Shown here piece by piece: positions 26,974 to 35,676 of a stretch of DNA of 64,000 nt. The DNA lies in NCBI GenBank assembly GCA_016744135.1, contig JADGEX010000001.1:1499029-1563028 (forward strand), read 5' to 3'. The stretch comes from Pseudodesulfovibrio sp. (lineage in GTDB: Bacteria; Desulfobacterota; Desulfovibrionia; Desulfovibrionales; Desulfovibrionaceae). Under the pieces are notes generated by a model, which saw only the letters and a program-made list of their open reading frames with translations, was not told the origin of the DNA and did no database searches. Positions within the stretch are counted from its first letter, which is position 1. The number at the start of each line of letters is the position of its first letter. The position numbers and the translations under genes are program-made.

Positions 26974-29592
26974 ATGCCTGATTCCAATGATGCGGTATTA
27001 AAGGTTGTGATCCCAAATGCTGGTCAGACCCGGACGTACACGCTCTCTTCAGGTGTTCCTGTTCAATTTGACTTCAACACCGACAACGCGATCTTTGCCA
27101 GTAGAAACGGCAATCTTGAAATAACCATAGAAGGCGACGGAACCGTTATCCTCGTAGGGTACAAGACTCTGGTCGATTCCGGGAGCCTGCCCATTTTCAA
27201 AGCCATGGGCGGCGAAGAAGTGGCTGGCGACGTCTATCTCTTCGCTTTTAAAAATAGAGACGCAAACGCGGAAGACGAAATGGAAACCGCTGCGAGTAAG
27301 TATTTCGACGACCCCGGCGATTTAGCAGAAGGCGTTGATAATCTGAGCCAATCAGGAATTATAGGCACCCAAACTGACTCTTTTGCAACCATACACCCCC
27401 AAACAACAATAGCAGATTTTTCCAACCAACCCGCTATGGGCATGAGCAGTATGCCCACGGATCCAACCTCCATCGTGATCAATAACGGCGATACCGCCTC
27501 GGGTGACGTGCATGAGGATGGTGTGATCATAGCTAACGGCACCCTGTCTCTATTCGACAAAGGCGGAGACGGCGCATGGTCCGACACGGTTAACAATAAA
27601 ACTACGAACAACCTTGGTTCCCTGCATCTGAATACAGCTACCGGTGAATGGACTTACATGGTTGCCAATGCCGATATCCAGCACCTAGGCACCAAAACCC
27701 GAATCGAAAAGTTCAAGGTCTATACGGAGGACGGCCAAGACGAGCAGGTCATTTCTGTTGCTATCCACGGGAGCAATGATGCCCCGACCGTCACGGTTGG
27801 AGGGTCTGGTAATGCCAACTTCATCGAAGACGGTTACGCTCTTGATGGTGTGACCACCGTCGGAACGGATCCGGTTTCCATTCTCGGTGGCAAGTCGCTC
27901 GTTTTTGGTGATGTGGATGATTTACCCGAAGTCATGACTGTGACCATTCAAAACATCGATTTCGTCTCTGGCGATACATTCGATGTGAATGATGTGAATA
28001 CAAACCTGTTTACCGTTAACGTAGATAACACCACTGGAACAGCCATCATCAGCACCACGCATGCCGCGGACTATGAATTCAGCGATCTGCAGGACGCAGT
28101 AGACGCTGTCACCTTTTCGGTGGCAGGTGATAAGGTCATTGATGGAAACCGTTCCATCAGCATCACCATTGCAGATGACGAGAGACCAAACAACGCCCTC
28201 AATGTTGAATTAGTCAATATCGACATCGAAGGCACCAATGATCTGCCCAACGCCATCGACTACAGCAACAACGAAATCATTATCTCCTCCACAATAGTAG
28301 ATAACGTGCTTAATGCCTTCAGCGAATTTGCAAACATGTCGACACATGAAGTCAACAACATCAAACTCACCGCCATAAGCCGCATACCAAGTTGGACACA
28401 CGCACCTGAAATGGATGGAACTGCATATTTTACTCATAATCAAGGCTCCTATACTAACGGAAAACCATATGACTATATTGGCGTGGGGTATGATGGTGAT
28501 GTGGCACATGGTGATGCCTTTTCATATCAGGATTGGACCCCAATAGAGGGTTTTGACCAACAAGACGGGATTCTTATCGAATTCACGGATTATGGCAAAG
28601 AGACTGCCACTATCAGTATAAACGGATCGTATATTTCGGGTCATGTTGAACTGCGTATCAATGGCACTGACTGTGGAACCATTACCCATTCGAGCAGAAA
28701 CCTCGTTTTTAATGCGTCTGATTACAATGTTGAATCAATCAATTCTATTGAACTCATATGTTGCAGTCCATATTATGAAGACTTTGTTACATATGTACCT
28801 TACTTCAATGTAGAGGGCATAAAAGTTGATGCCCTACAACCGGTCCTAAGTGCTTCGAGCGTCAACGGCGATGTTCTAACCAACGACTTCGACATCGACG
28901 ATGACGTTCTGAACGTGACCCTTGTAAACGGAACTGCGATTGACCAAACTGACGGCGTTGACACCAACATCCTCGGCACTTACGGCAACCTGCACATCGA
29001 CGCTGACGGCGAGTATTCCTACGTCATGCACAATGGATGGGAAAACCTCACCTCCAGTGTAACCGAAAGCTTTCAATACACCATATCCGACGGCAACGGT
29101 GGTACCGATGTGGCAACTTTGGAATTCCCTATCCATGTAGAAGCCAATAAGATCACCGAGATGGATACAAACTCCGCCAACGCAATGACCGGTACCGACG
29201 GTGAGGACCTTATCTATATAGCGGATACCGCCTCCATAGTAACCTTGGGTGAAGGGTCTGACACCGTCATCGTGAATGATGATTACATCAACGGCACCAC
29301 GCAGGATGTCACCATCACCGATTTCAACACCGACGACACCATGGTTCTGAATGACCTCATTGACCAGACCGTGACCTTTGCGGAAGCCGACAATGGCAAT
29401 GATCTGATGATCAGCATCTCTGATGCGGATGGTGCTGAAATCAACGAAGTGGTCATCACTTTGGATAATGTCACTTTGAATGGCACGACTCCGATAGATA
29501 TAGCAGGTCACTCCATAGATATCAGTAGCAACCATGAATCTCTGGATTCCCTAATCCAGATGATTATCGAATCCCCGGAACACAATAACTAA
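26974..29592 (+). CDS. Large VCBS/cadherin-like repeat protein, probable type I-secreted surface protein
   Basis: 872 residues, very acidic and rich in Asp, Asn, Thr and Gly. There is no Sec signal peptide. The N-terminal domain (about 1-110) is followed by VCBS-like units (IEDG/VHEDGVII, FDKGGDGAWSD, GSNDAPTV, IEGTNDLPNA, NDFDIDDD). A central non-repeat insert spans about 470-620, and the C-terminal region (about 720-860) has TGTDGEDLIYI and GSDTVIV, an RTX-like calcium-binding end. This plan is that of adhesins exported by type I secretion. No transporter genes are nearby. GGAGG lies six bases before the ATG. Confidence 0.82.
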   Translation: MPDSNDAVLKVVIPNAGQTRTYTLSSGVPVQFDFNTDNAIFASRNGNLEITIEGDGTVILVGYKTLVDSGSLPIFKAMGGEEVAGDVYLFAFKNRDANAEDEMETAASKYFDDPGDLAEGVDNLSQSGIIGTQTDSFATIHPQTTIADFSNQPAMGMSSMPTDPTSIVINNGDTASGDVHEDGVIIANGTLSLFDKGGDGAWSDTVNNKTTNNLGSLHLNTATGEWTYMVANADIQHLGTKTRIEKFKVYTEDGQDEQVISVAIHGSNDAPTVTVGGSGNANFIEDGYALDGVTTVGTDPVSILGGKSLVFGDVDDLPEVMTVTIQNIDFVSGDTFDVNDVNTNLFTVNVDNTTGTAIISTTHAADYEFSDLQDAVDAVTFSVAGDKVIDGNRSISITIADDERPNNALNVELVNIDIEGTNDLPNAIDYSNNEIIISSTIVDNVLNAFSEFANMSTHEVNNIKLTAISRIPSWTHAPEMDGTAYFTHNQGSYTNGKPYDYIGVGYDGDVAHGDAFSYQDWTPIEGFDQQDGILIEFTDYGKETATISINGSYISGHVELRINGTDCGTITHSSRNLVFNASDYNVESINSIELICCSPYYEDFVTYVPYFNVEGIKVDALQPVLSASSVNGDVLTNDFDIDDDVLNVTLVNGTAIDQTDGVDTNILGTYGNLHIDADGEYSYVMHNGWENLTSSVTESFQYTISDGNGGTDVATLEFPIHVEANKITEMDTNSANAMTGTDGEDLIYIADTASIVTLGEGSDTVIVNDDYINGTTQDVTITDFNTDDTMVLNDLIDQTVTFAEADNGNDLMISISDADGAEINEVVITLDNVTLNGTTPIDIAGHSIDISSNHESLDSLIQMIIESPEHNN

Positions 29593-29923
29593 AAAATGAC
29601 CAACAAAAAAACCACCCAAGTCATACAGGCCGAGGCCGTTTTTTCCCGTTGGGGATCAACCTCCAAAGCGTCCATTTCGTATAAAAAGCCTTGGTTGCTA
29701 CAATGTCCACCAAGGCATTAATTCGTATTCGACAAGCACTTTTACTATAACCACCCGAAAAAACATCTTAATTCAATTTCGTTAATACAGCATTCTGCCT
29801 TTATATCGAACTTTACGAGGAACCCCTGCCATACTTAAGAGGGATTTCTGTTTCCCCAAATTCACCCACTTCTTGTCACAAACCTTCATTTCATGGCACA
29901 TCCATGCCAAGAGGAGGTTTATC
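29593..29923. other. Intergenic region after the VCBS gene
   Basis: About 330 bases without a gene. It contains the right copy of the direct repeat, whose hairpin could act as a transcription stop for the VCBS gene. Confidence 0.55.
29667..29736. repeat. Direct repeat flanking the VCBS gene, right copy
   Basis: AGCGTCCATTTCG, then hairpin CCTTGGT-TGCTACAATGTCC-ACCAAGG and CGACAAG. The stem changes GAT/ATC to GGT/ACC relative to the left copy, keeping pairing. Confidence 0.6.
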
Positions 29924-30892
29924 ATGCGCTATGTTTCAAAAATATTGTGCGGGATAATGCTGAGCTTGGCCATTCCACTTTCAGCCATGGCCACTGAAGT
30001 AGGTACCTTAACAGAACTGCATCAAGCCCTTGATGCTACCAACAAAGGTTTACACAAGGAGATAATACTCCTAGACGGCGAATACGTGTTGCAACACGCG
30101 TTATCCATTCAGGCTGACGGCGTAACGATACGATCAAAATCCGGGAATCGTGACACAGTATGGTTAGTGGGACCTGGCATGGACTCAGATGTCGGCCATG
30201 TCTTTCATGTAAGCGGTTCAGACTTCACGCTTCGAGACATGACCATTGGCCGTGTGGCGAATCACGCTGTACAAATCCACGGGGAATTGAACGTCCACCG
30301 TCCCTGTCTTGCCAACCTACACATTCTCGACTGTCAGGAACAAATGATCAAAATCTCGGCAAATCTTGACGCACCCAATACCGGATGTATGGGCGGTGTT
30401 ATTGAAGACTGTCTTTTCGAATATACCGCTGAAATTGGACCTCATTTCTATATCGGCGGCGTAGATGCACACAATGCCAGGGATTGGACTGTCCGCAACT
30501 GTGAATTTCGCAATATCACGAGCCCAGCTCAAGAAGCTGCTGAATACGCCATCCATTTTTGGTCTGGTTCTCGCGGCACACAAGTCGAAAACAATCAGAT
30601 TATCGACTGTGACCGGGGCATTGGTTTTGGAATGGGCGACAGTCCTCATTTCGGCGGCGTCATACGAAACAATATCATCACGCATGGACCTCAAGGATTT
30701 TATGCCGACGTCGGCATCTCCCTTGAGTCCGCTTCCGGTGCCATCGTCACCGACAACCAGATTTTCTTCCAACATAAATATCCCAACGCTATCGAATATC
30801 GCTTTCCAGCCACAAATGATGTGGTCATTAGCAACACATCCACCAACCGAGCCGTCGTCAGCAGAGACGGAGGACAAGCAATCGTCCATTAA
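29924..30892 (+). CDS. Secreted right-handed parallel beta-helix protein
   Basis: 322 residues starting at ATG 29924 behind GAGGAGG; the in-frame ATG-like start at 29873 lacks a site. Signal peptide about 1-24 (LSAMA-TEV). The rest shows the beta-helix rhythm of pectate-lyase-like folds: ADGVTIRSKSGN, DFTLRDMTIGRVANHAVQI, GGVIEDCLFEY, DWTVRNCEFRNI, GTQVENNQIIDC, GGVIRNNIITHG, GAIVTDNQIF. Such proteins bind or cleave polysaccharides, but I see no catalytic set that fixes an activity. It may be cell-surface biology together with the VCBS protein upstream. Confidence 0.8.
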   Translation: MRYVSKILCGIMLSLAIPLSAMATEVGTLTELHQALDATNKGLHKEIILLDGEYVLQHALSIQADGVTIRSKSGNRDTVWLVGPGMDSDVGHVFHVSGSDFTLRDMTIGRVANHAVQIHGELNVHRPCLANLHILDCQEQMIKISANLDAPNTGCMGGVIEDCLFEYTAEIGPHFYIGGVDAHNARDWTVRNCEFRNITSPAQEAAEYAIHFWSGSRGTQVENNQIIDCDRGIGFGMGDSPHFGGVIRNNIITHGPQGFYADVGISLESASGAIVTDNQIFFQHKYPNAIEYRFPATNDVVISNTSTNRAVVSRDGGQAIVH

Positions 30893-31161
30893 GTTCTCTT
30901 TTATCCTCAGAAAAACGTCGTTTTCACAGCTTGTTTCCAAGTAAATTTGAAAAGTACCTGATGTATTGAAAAAAGTAGTAGCTATTATCACTTTGATTGA
31001 ATATATGAATAGATATTGAACAACCAACAACCCCCATGGAGACTGTTATGCCCACAAAGCAAGCAGCAGGGTGCGAACGCCCCGGCCCCAAAGTCGAAAA
31101 CGTTACGCAACCCAAAGAAAAAACCACATCGCAAATAGCGAACGAATCACAAGGAGGCCCC

Positions 31162-31773
31162 ATGATTCGTGTTGGCCAAAAAGCCCCTGATTTTACCGCT
31201 TCCGCCTATATCGACGGAGGCTTCGGCTCCGTGACCCTTTCAGAATATTTAGGGCAGTGGGTCGCTCTTTGTTTCTATCCCGGTGATTTTACCTTTGTCT
31301 GAGCAACCGAAATCTCTGCGGTCGCAGAAAAAAATGAAGAATTCGAAAAGCTCGGCGTTCAGATTTTGTCAATGTCCACGGACTCCATGTTCGTTCACAA
31401 AATGTGGGATGACCATGAACTTTCCAAAATGATCACCAAAGGCAAAGTACCCTTCCCCATGCTGTCTGACGGCGGCGGTGCGGTCGGCTCCATTTATGGA
31501 GTATACGATGAAGCTGCCGGCGTTGATGTGCGTGGCCGTTTCCTCATCGACCCTGACGGAAATGTTCAGGCATTTGAAATCCTGACCCCACCGGTTGGCC
31601 GCAACGTTTCAGAAACCCTGCGCCAAATTCAGGCCTTCCAGCTCGTCCGCGAATCCAAAGGGACCAAAGCCACACCATCCGGCTGGAAACCCGGAAAACC
31701 CGTCTTAAACCCCGGCCCCGGTCTTGTGGGCAAGGTTTGGGAAGAATGGAAAGTAGAACAGGCCTTCGACTAA
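31162..31773 (+). CDS. Peroxiredoxin (AhpC/Prx type), predicted selenoprotein (UGA = Sec47)
   Basis: 203 residues when UGA 31300-31302 is read as Sec. ATG 31162 follows AAGGAGG; in-frame ATGs at 31036 and 31048 would add an unusual extension. The active site reads [13 protein letters not shown], so Sec replaces the peroxidatic cysteine of FTFVC(P)TE. The rest of the fold follows intact: [45 protein letters not shown]. The resolving-cysteine position in VCPAGW-type tails is Thr (ATPSGWKPG), and only C37 remains, so this would be a 1-Sec peroxiredoxin. A SECIS-like hairpin follows the UGA. It reduces peroxides in the cytoplasm; the reductant is unknown. Confidence 0.88.
31315..31328 (+). promoter_or_regulatory. 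Candidate bacterial SECIS hairpin (peroxiredoxin)
   Basis: TCTGC-GGTC-GCAGA: a 5-bp stem with GGUC loop, the loop lying 21-24 bases from the U of UGA. The E. coli fdhF SECIS has the same GGUC loop at 22-25, including the G-U pair contacted by SelB. Confidence 0.75.
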
Positions 31774-31793
31774 ACTTCCATTTGACGACACTC

Positions 31794-31825
31794 AGGCCCT
31801 CCGGCGATTATCGGAGGGCCTTTTT
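31794..31825 (+). terminator. Terminator after the peroxiredoxin gene
   Basis: AGGCCCTCCG pairs with CGGAGGGCCT, then TTTT. Confidence 0.88.
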
Positions 31826-31853
31826 CATGAATCTATACCATAATGGAGCACCC

Positions 31854-32195
31854 ATGAACTGTCTCTATGCCTTCAACGGCGAACTCATGTGTTTTGTTCA
31901 CGTCCTACTCAACGCCCTGGACATGAAAGAAAAGGGTGAGGATACCATCATCGTATTCGAGGGAGCCTCGGTCACATTAATCCCCGAGCTTGAGAAAAAG
32001 GAAAATCCGTTCAGCACCTTATATTTCAAAGCCAAGGATGCCGGACTGATCGACGGAGCATGCAAGGCCTGTTCTGCCAAATTGGGAGTCCTCGACGCGG
32101 TCAAAGAAGCGGGTATTGAATTAATCGGTGACATGGCCGGACATCCATCCATCGCCGAGTATCAAAAAAAAGGCTACACGATCATCACCTTCTAA
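31854..32195 (+). CDS. DsrE/DsrF-like small protein
   Basis: 113 residues starting at ATG 31854 behind GGAG. The alternation of hydrophobic strands and helices (NGELMCFVHVLLNAL, DTIIVFEGASVTLI, GLIDGACKACSAKLG, GIELIGDMAGHPSIAEYQKKGYTIITF) fits the DsrE/YchN fold, with a CKAC pair at about 71-74 in place of a single active cysteine. Members carry sulfur or act as small thiol proteins. It is separated from the peroxiredoxin by a terminator, so co-regulation is not implied. Confidence 0.7.
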   Translation: MNCLYAFNGELMCFVHVLLNALDMKEKGEDTIIVFEGASVTLIPELEKKENPFSTLYFKAKDAGLIDGACKACSAKLGVLDAVKEAGIELIGDMAGHPSIAEYQKKGYTIITF

Positions 32196-32210
32196 CTTTC
32201 TACCCTGCCA

Positions 32211-32246
32211 ACAGCCCGAAAAAATTAATTTTTTCGGGCTGTTTTT
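32211..32246 (+). terminator. Terminator after the DsrE-like gene
   Basis: ACAGCCCGAAAAAAT pairs with ATTTTTTCGGGCTGT, followed by TTTT. Confidence 0.9.
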
Positions 32247-32591
32247 CTTTTTTGTAAAAGCCAGGACAAACGACCCAAAAATCAGACGAAAAACTTAACA
32301 AAAGCACACCTCTTTTATCATTTTGTTTAAAAATATCTATATTCTTTGGCAAAATCGACACATCACCGATTTTTATTCGTCCATAAGCAATTTTTATCAG
32401 TGGACAGTCGGATTGTTTTCACATATTTGGTGAGTGCTTTTTTGGGGAAAAGCATTGAAAACGGCCTCGGACAGTACTGTACTCGTCCTGGCCCGCTTCC
32501 GTTTCTGGACAGGTCAAAACCCATGTCCGACCGCCTTTTCCCTGACCCGCCAGAGGGGCGGGAGAGAATCTCAAACTTTATAGGTGATCAC

Positions 32592-34076
32592 ATGGCTCAA
32601 CGTGAACAATGGGGCTCCCGCGCCGGTTTCGTACTGGCTGCAGTTGGCTCCGCAATCGGCCTGGGAAACATCTGGCGTTTCCCTTACATGGCGTATGAAA
32701 ATGGCGGCGGCGCCTTCATCATTCCTTACATTTTCGCTCTTCTCACAGCTGGTATTCCTTTCATGATCATGGAATTCGGCCTGGGACATAAATATCGCGG
32801 CTCCGCACCCAAAGTTTTCCGGTCCATCGGCTCCAAATGGGAGTTCCTCGGCTGGATGCAAGTCTTGGTAGCCTTTGCTATTTCCATCTATTATGTGGCG
32901 GTTATCGGCTGGACCATCAACTACACAGGCTTCGCCTTCAATCAGTCATGGGGCGCTGATCCCAAAGGCTTCTTCTTTGGCGAATACCTTGGTCTGACCG
33001 GTTCCCCGTTCGAACTGGGCGGCATCCGCTGGCCTATCCTCGGCGCATGCACCCTGGCTTGGGGTATTACCTGGCTCGCTATCACATCCGGCGTCCGCAA
33101 GGGCATCGAACGCGCATGCAAGGTGCTCATTCCCCTGCTGTTCGTTCTGGTATTGGTCCTCATCGTTCGCGTTGTGAACCTGCCCGGCGCCATGACCGGC
33201 CTGGACTACCTGTTCACCCCGGACTTCTCCAGACTGGCAGACTTCTCGGTCTGGGCTGATGCTTACGGCCAGATCTTCTTCTCGCTGTCCATCGGTTTCG
33301 CCATCATGCTGGCCTACTCCAGCTATCTGCCGAAAAAATCTGATATCAACAACAATGCAGCAATAACCGTGTTCATCAACTGTGGTTTCTCCATGCTCTC
33401 CGGCGTCATGATCTTCGCCGTTCTGGGCAACATGGCTGAAGCGACAGGCCAAAATGTGGCTGATGTTGCCGGTGCAGGCGTTGGCCTTGCATTCGTCACC
33501 ATTCCTGCTGCTATCAACACCATGCCAGCTCCTGCTTTTGTCGGTACTCTGTTCTTCCTCTGTCTGACCATGGCGGGCGTCAGCTCCCACATCTCCATTG
33601 TGGAAGCCGTCAGTTCCTCCTTTATCGACAAGTTCGCATGGAGCCGTAAAAAGACCGCATCCATAGTCTGCGCAGCGGGCTTTGCCTTGACTCTGGTCTT
33701 CACAACTGGTGGCGGACTGCTCATTCTCGATATTGTTGATCACTTCATCAACAACCTCTGCATCCTTGGTGTTGCGCTGGTTGAGATTATCCTGATGAGC
33801 TACATTGTAGGTCTCGACGACATCCAGAAGCACGTCAATGCCACCTCCGACTTCACTGTCGGCAATGCATGGAAGCTCTGCCTGAAGCTCGTGACTGTAG
33901 CCATTCTCGGCTACTCCTTTGTCATGAACATCTACACCGACATGGGCACACCTTACGGCGGTTACGCTACCAAGGACCTGATCATGCTCGGCTGGTCACT
34001 CCTCCCTGTGGCTTTTGTCCTTGGAATGGCCCTGAACAAGCAGCAGCCCGCACGTAGCTTCGTGCGCAACGACTAG
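32592..34076 (+). CDS. Sodium-dependent NSS-family amino acid transporter (MetP-like)
   Basis: 494 residues with about twelve membrane helices. ATG 32592 (MAQREQWGSRAGFVLAAVG) has AGGTGA upstream; the long open frame from 32346 adds a non-membrane extension that is probably untranslated leader. The first helix carries the NSS signature GSRAGFVLAAVGSAIGLGN followed by WRFPY, which lines the sodium and substrate sites. A MetS-like small subunit gene follows ten bases later, as in the methionine/alanine importer MetPS. Substrate is inferred from that pairing only. Confidence 0.92.
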   Translation: MAQREQWGSRAGFVLAAVGSAIGLGNIWRFPYMAYENGGGAFIIPYIFALLTAGIPFMIMEFGLGHKYRGSAPKVFRSIGSKWEFLGWMQVLVAFAISIYYVAVIGWTINYTGFAFNQSWGADPKGFFFGEYLGLTGSPFELGGIRWPILGACTLAWGITWLAITSGVRKGIERACKVLIPLLFVLVLVLIVRVVNLPGAMTGLDYLFTPDFSRLADFSVWADAYGQIFFSLSIGFAIMLAYSSYLPKKSDINNNAAITVFINCGFSMLSGVMIFAVLGNMAEATGQNVADVAGAGVGLAFVTIPAAINTMPAPAFVGTLFFLCLTMAGVSSHISIVEAVSSSFIDKFAWSRKKTASIVCAAGFALTLVFTTGGGLLILDIVDHFINNLCILGVALVEIILMSYIVGLDDIQKHVNATSDFTVGNAWKLCLKLVTVAILGYSFVMNIYTDMGTPYGGYATKDLIMLGWSLLPVAFVLGMALNKQQPARSFVRND

Positions 34077-34085
34077 GAGTCCATA

Positions 34086-34187
34086 ATGACAACTTCCGCT
34101 ATCATCATGATGATTGTTGGCCTTGGCGTTACATGGGGAGGAGCTGTATTCTGCATGCGTCTCGCCATGAACAAAAAGAAAAACTAG
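34086..34187 (+). CDS. MetS-like NSS transporter small subunit (33 residues)
   Basis: ATG 34086 follows AGGAG that overlaps the stop of the transporter (CTAGGAG). The 33-residue peptide MTTSAIIMMIVGLGVTWGG... has one membrane helix and a basic tail NKKKN, the plan of the MetS family that is required by MetP. The overlap of stop and ribosome-binding site indicates coupled translation. Confidence 0.82.
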   Translation: MTTSAIIMMIVGLGVTWGGAVFCMRLAMNKKKN

Positions 34188-34209
34188 GTCCATCGACTAC
34201 ATACAATCA

Positions 34210-34239
34210 GGGCGGCATCGAAAGATGTCGCCCTTTTTT
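34210..34239 (+). terminator. Terminator after the NSS transporter operon
   Basis: GGGCGGCATC pairs with GATGTCGCCC around GAAA, followed by six T. Confidence 0.9.
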
Positions 34240-34292
34240 ATGTCATTACTTTCAATAGGACATGCAAGGAAAACAGTTCCTCATTTTCCCAC

Positions 34293-34321
34293 AAAAAAAG
34301 GGCCGTCCATCGACGACCCTT
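34293..34321 (-). terminator. Terminator after the hemolysin III gene
   Basis: On the minus strand AAGGGTCGTC pairs with GACGGCCCTT around GATG, followed by seven T. Confidence 0.82.
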
Positions 34322-34345
34322 GAAATATACTTGATTGAGATTTGG

Positions 34346-34987
34346 CTAAACGTACCAGTACATCAACACGAAATGACACGCACTCCCACCAATCACGAAC
34401 AGATGAAAAATTTCATGAAAACCGAAAACATGAGGCACAGGGTCGGGCCACTTGGTTGCGTAAACAACTGCACCAATGGAATAGATCACTCCGCCACCTG
34501 CCAACCATGCCAACGCTGCACCTGACATGGATTGATACAGTGGATAGATACCCACCAACACCAACCAGCCCATGGCAAGATAAATACCGGTTGAAAGCCA
34601 ACGCGGCGCGTTCAACCAAAATATTTTCATAATGATACCGGAAACAGCCAACCCCCAAATAACACCAAAAATCGACCAGCCCCATGGACCGCGCAAGGGG
34701 ATAAGACAAATGGGAGTATAGGTGGCCGCAATATAGAAAAAGATCATCGAGTGATCCACTCGACGCAAAAAACGAATCCAGTCTTCAGACACTGGCAACC
34801 AGTGGTACAACGTGCTGGCCGTATAAAGCAGAATCATTCCCCCACCAAAAATGGAGAAAGTGACAATATGCCACGGCATGGCCGGGCTGACCGAACGCAA
34901 AATGAGCAACACAGTCCCAAGCACGGCAAGTGCCGCCGCAATGCAGTGAGTCAGCCCACTCACAGGGTCACGCAGAGAAGATATCAC
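34346..34987 (-). CDS. Hemolysin III / PAQR family membrane protein
   Basis: 213 residues with seven membrane helices. Conserved PAQR residues are visible: the histidine of LTHCIAAAL near the N-terminus, STLYHW (about 58-63), RRVDHSMIFFYIAATYTP and the C-terminal HVFGFHEIFHLFVIGGSACHF. These His and Asp residues form a zinc site in the family, linked to lipid hydrolase activity in eukaryotic homologs. The hemolysin name is historical. Stand-alone gene. Confidence 0.93.
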   Translation of the reverse strand: MISSLRDPVSGLTHCIAAALAVLGTVLLILRSVSPAMPWHIVTFSIFGGGMILLYTASTLYHWLPVSEDWIRFLRRVDHSMIFFYIAATYTPICLIPLRGPWGWSIFGVIWGLAVSGIIMKIFWLNAPRWLSTGIYLAMGWLVLVGIYPLYQSMSGAALAWLAGGGVIYSIGAVVYATKWPDPVPHVFGFHEIFHLFVIGGSACHFVLMYWYV

Positions 34988-35085
34988 GTTTCACACTCCA
35001 AAGAAGAGGGTTCACCAGCCATACTGATTACACCACTCCGCACGCATAAACAAGCGTTTGAGGTGAAGGGATCTCCCCTGTAGTT

Positions 35086-35541
35086 CTATGCAGTGTGACG
35101 CATGTCCAAAGGATTCAACTGAGGCTGTGCACACTCTTCCGCATCACGCATCAAGTCTGCCAAAGTAACTGTATTCAAATGATTATACATGGCGTCAGCA
35201 GCTTCCTGCCACAGTCGGCGGGTCAGGCAAATATCCATGCGGTCGCATTCTTCCTTACCGGACCGGCATTCCACCAAAGAACCATCGCCTTCCAGTGCAT
35301 GAACAACCTCACCGATGGGGATATCCGAGGCAGGAACAGCCAAAGAATGTCCACCACGTGGCCCGCGCTTGGATTTTACAAACCCGATTTCCTTGAGTTT
35401 GCGAATAAGTTTTTCAAGATATTTTGCAGACACTCCCTGACGTTCAGCAATATCCTGAATACGAACAGGACCATCCTGGCAGTTCTGTGCGATGTCGAGC
35501 ATCATCCGTGTTCCGTAGCGGCTCCGAGTTGTCAGCTTCAT
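35086..35541 (-). CDS. Rrf2-family transcriptional regulator, Fe-S type
   Basis: 151 residues. The winged helix (about 1-65, with VSAKYLEKLIRKLKEIGFVKSKRGPRGGH, quoted from memory of position 38-65) is typical of Rrf2/IscR. Cysteines C92, C99 and C105 fall in the region where IscR holds its cluster (C92, C98, C104), so an iron-sulfur sensing role is likely. No isc genes are nearby and its targets are unknown. It stands between the hemolysin III gene and the CbiL-like/CbiM unit. Confidence 0.9.
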   Translation of the reverse strand: MKLTTRSRYGTRMMLDIAQNCQDGPVRIQDIAERQGVSAKYLEKLIRKLKEIGFVKSKRGPRGGHSLAVPASDIPIGEVVHALEGDGSLVECRSGKEECDRMDICLTRRLWQEAADAMYNHLNTVTLADLMRDAEECAQPQLNPLDMRHTA

Positions 35542-35611
35542 GGGTATTTCCTTATGTCGAGTTTTCAGTAACTTGGAATAATCAGATATATTTCATGGGG
35601 GAATTATCATA

Positions 35612-35646
35612 AAAAAAAGGCCACGACAATCGAATCGCGACCTTTT
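35612..35646 (-). terminator. Probable terminator after the CbiL-like gene
   Basis: An imperfect stem (AAGGTCGCGA with TCGTGGCCTT on the minus strand, two mismatches) is followed by a run of T. Confidence 0.55.
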
Positions 35647-35676
35647 TAGTCTGTTTCATGCAAGCAATAATGAGAT

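Noticed and set aside
32346..32591. N-terminal extension of the NSS transporter
   Set aside because: Homology to NSS proteins starts at 32592, where a ribosome-binding site lies; the extension is not membrane-like.
32400..32591. Riboswitch in the leader of the NSS transporter
   Set aside because: A CCCGCC/GGCGGG hairpin is present near 32550, but no conserved riboswitch core that I can name.
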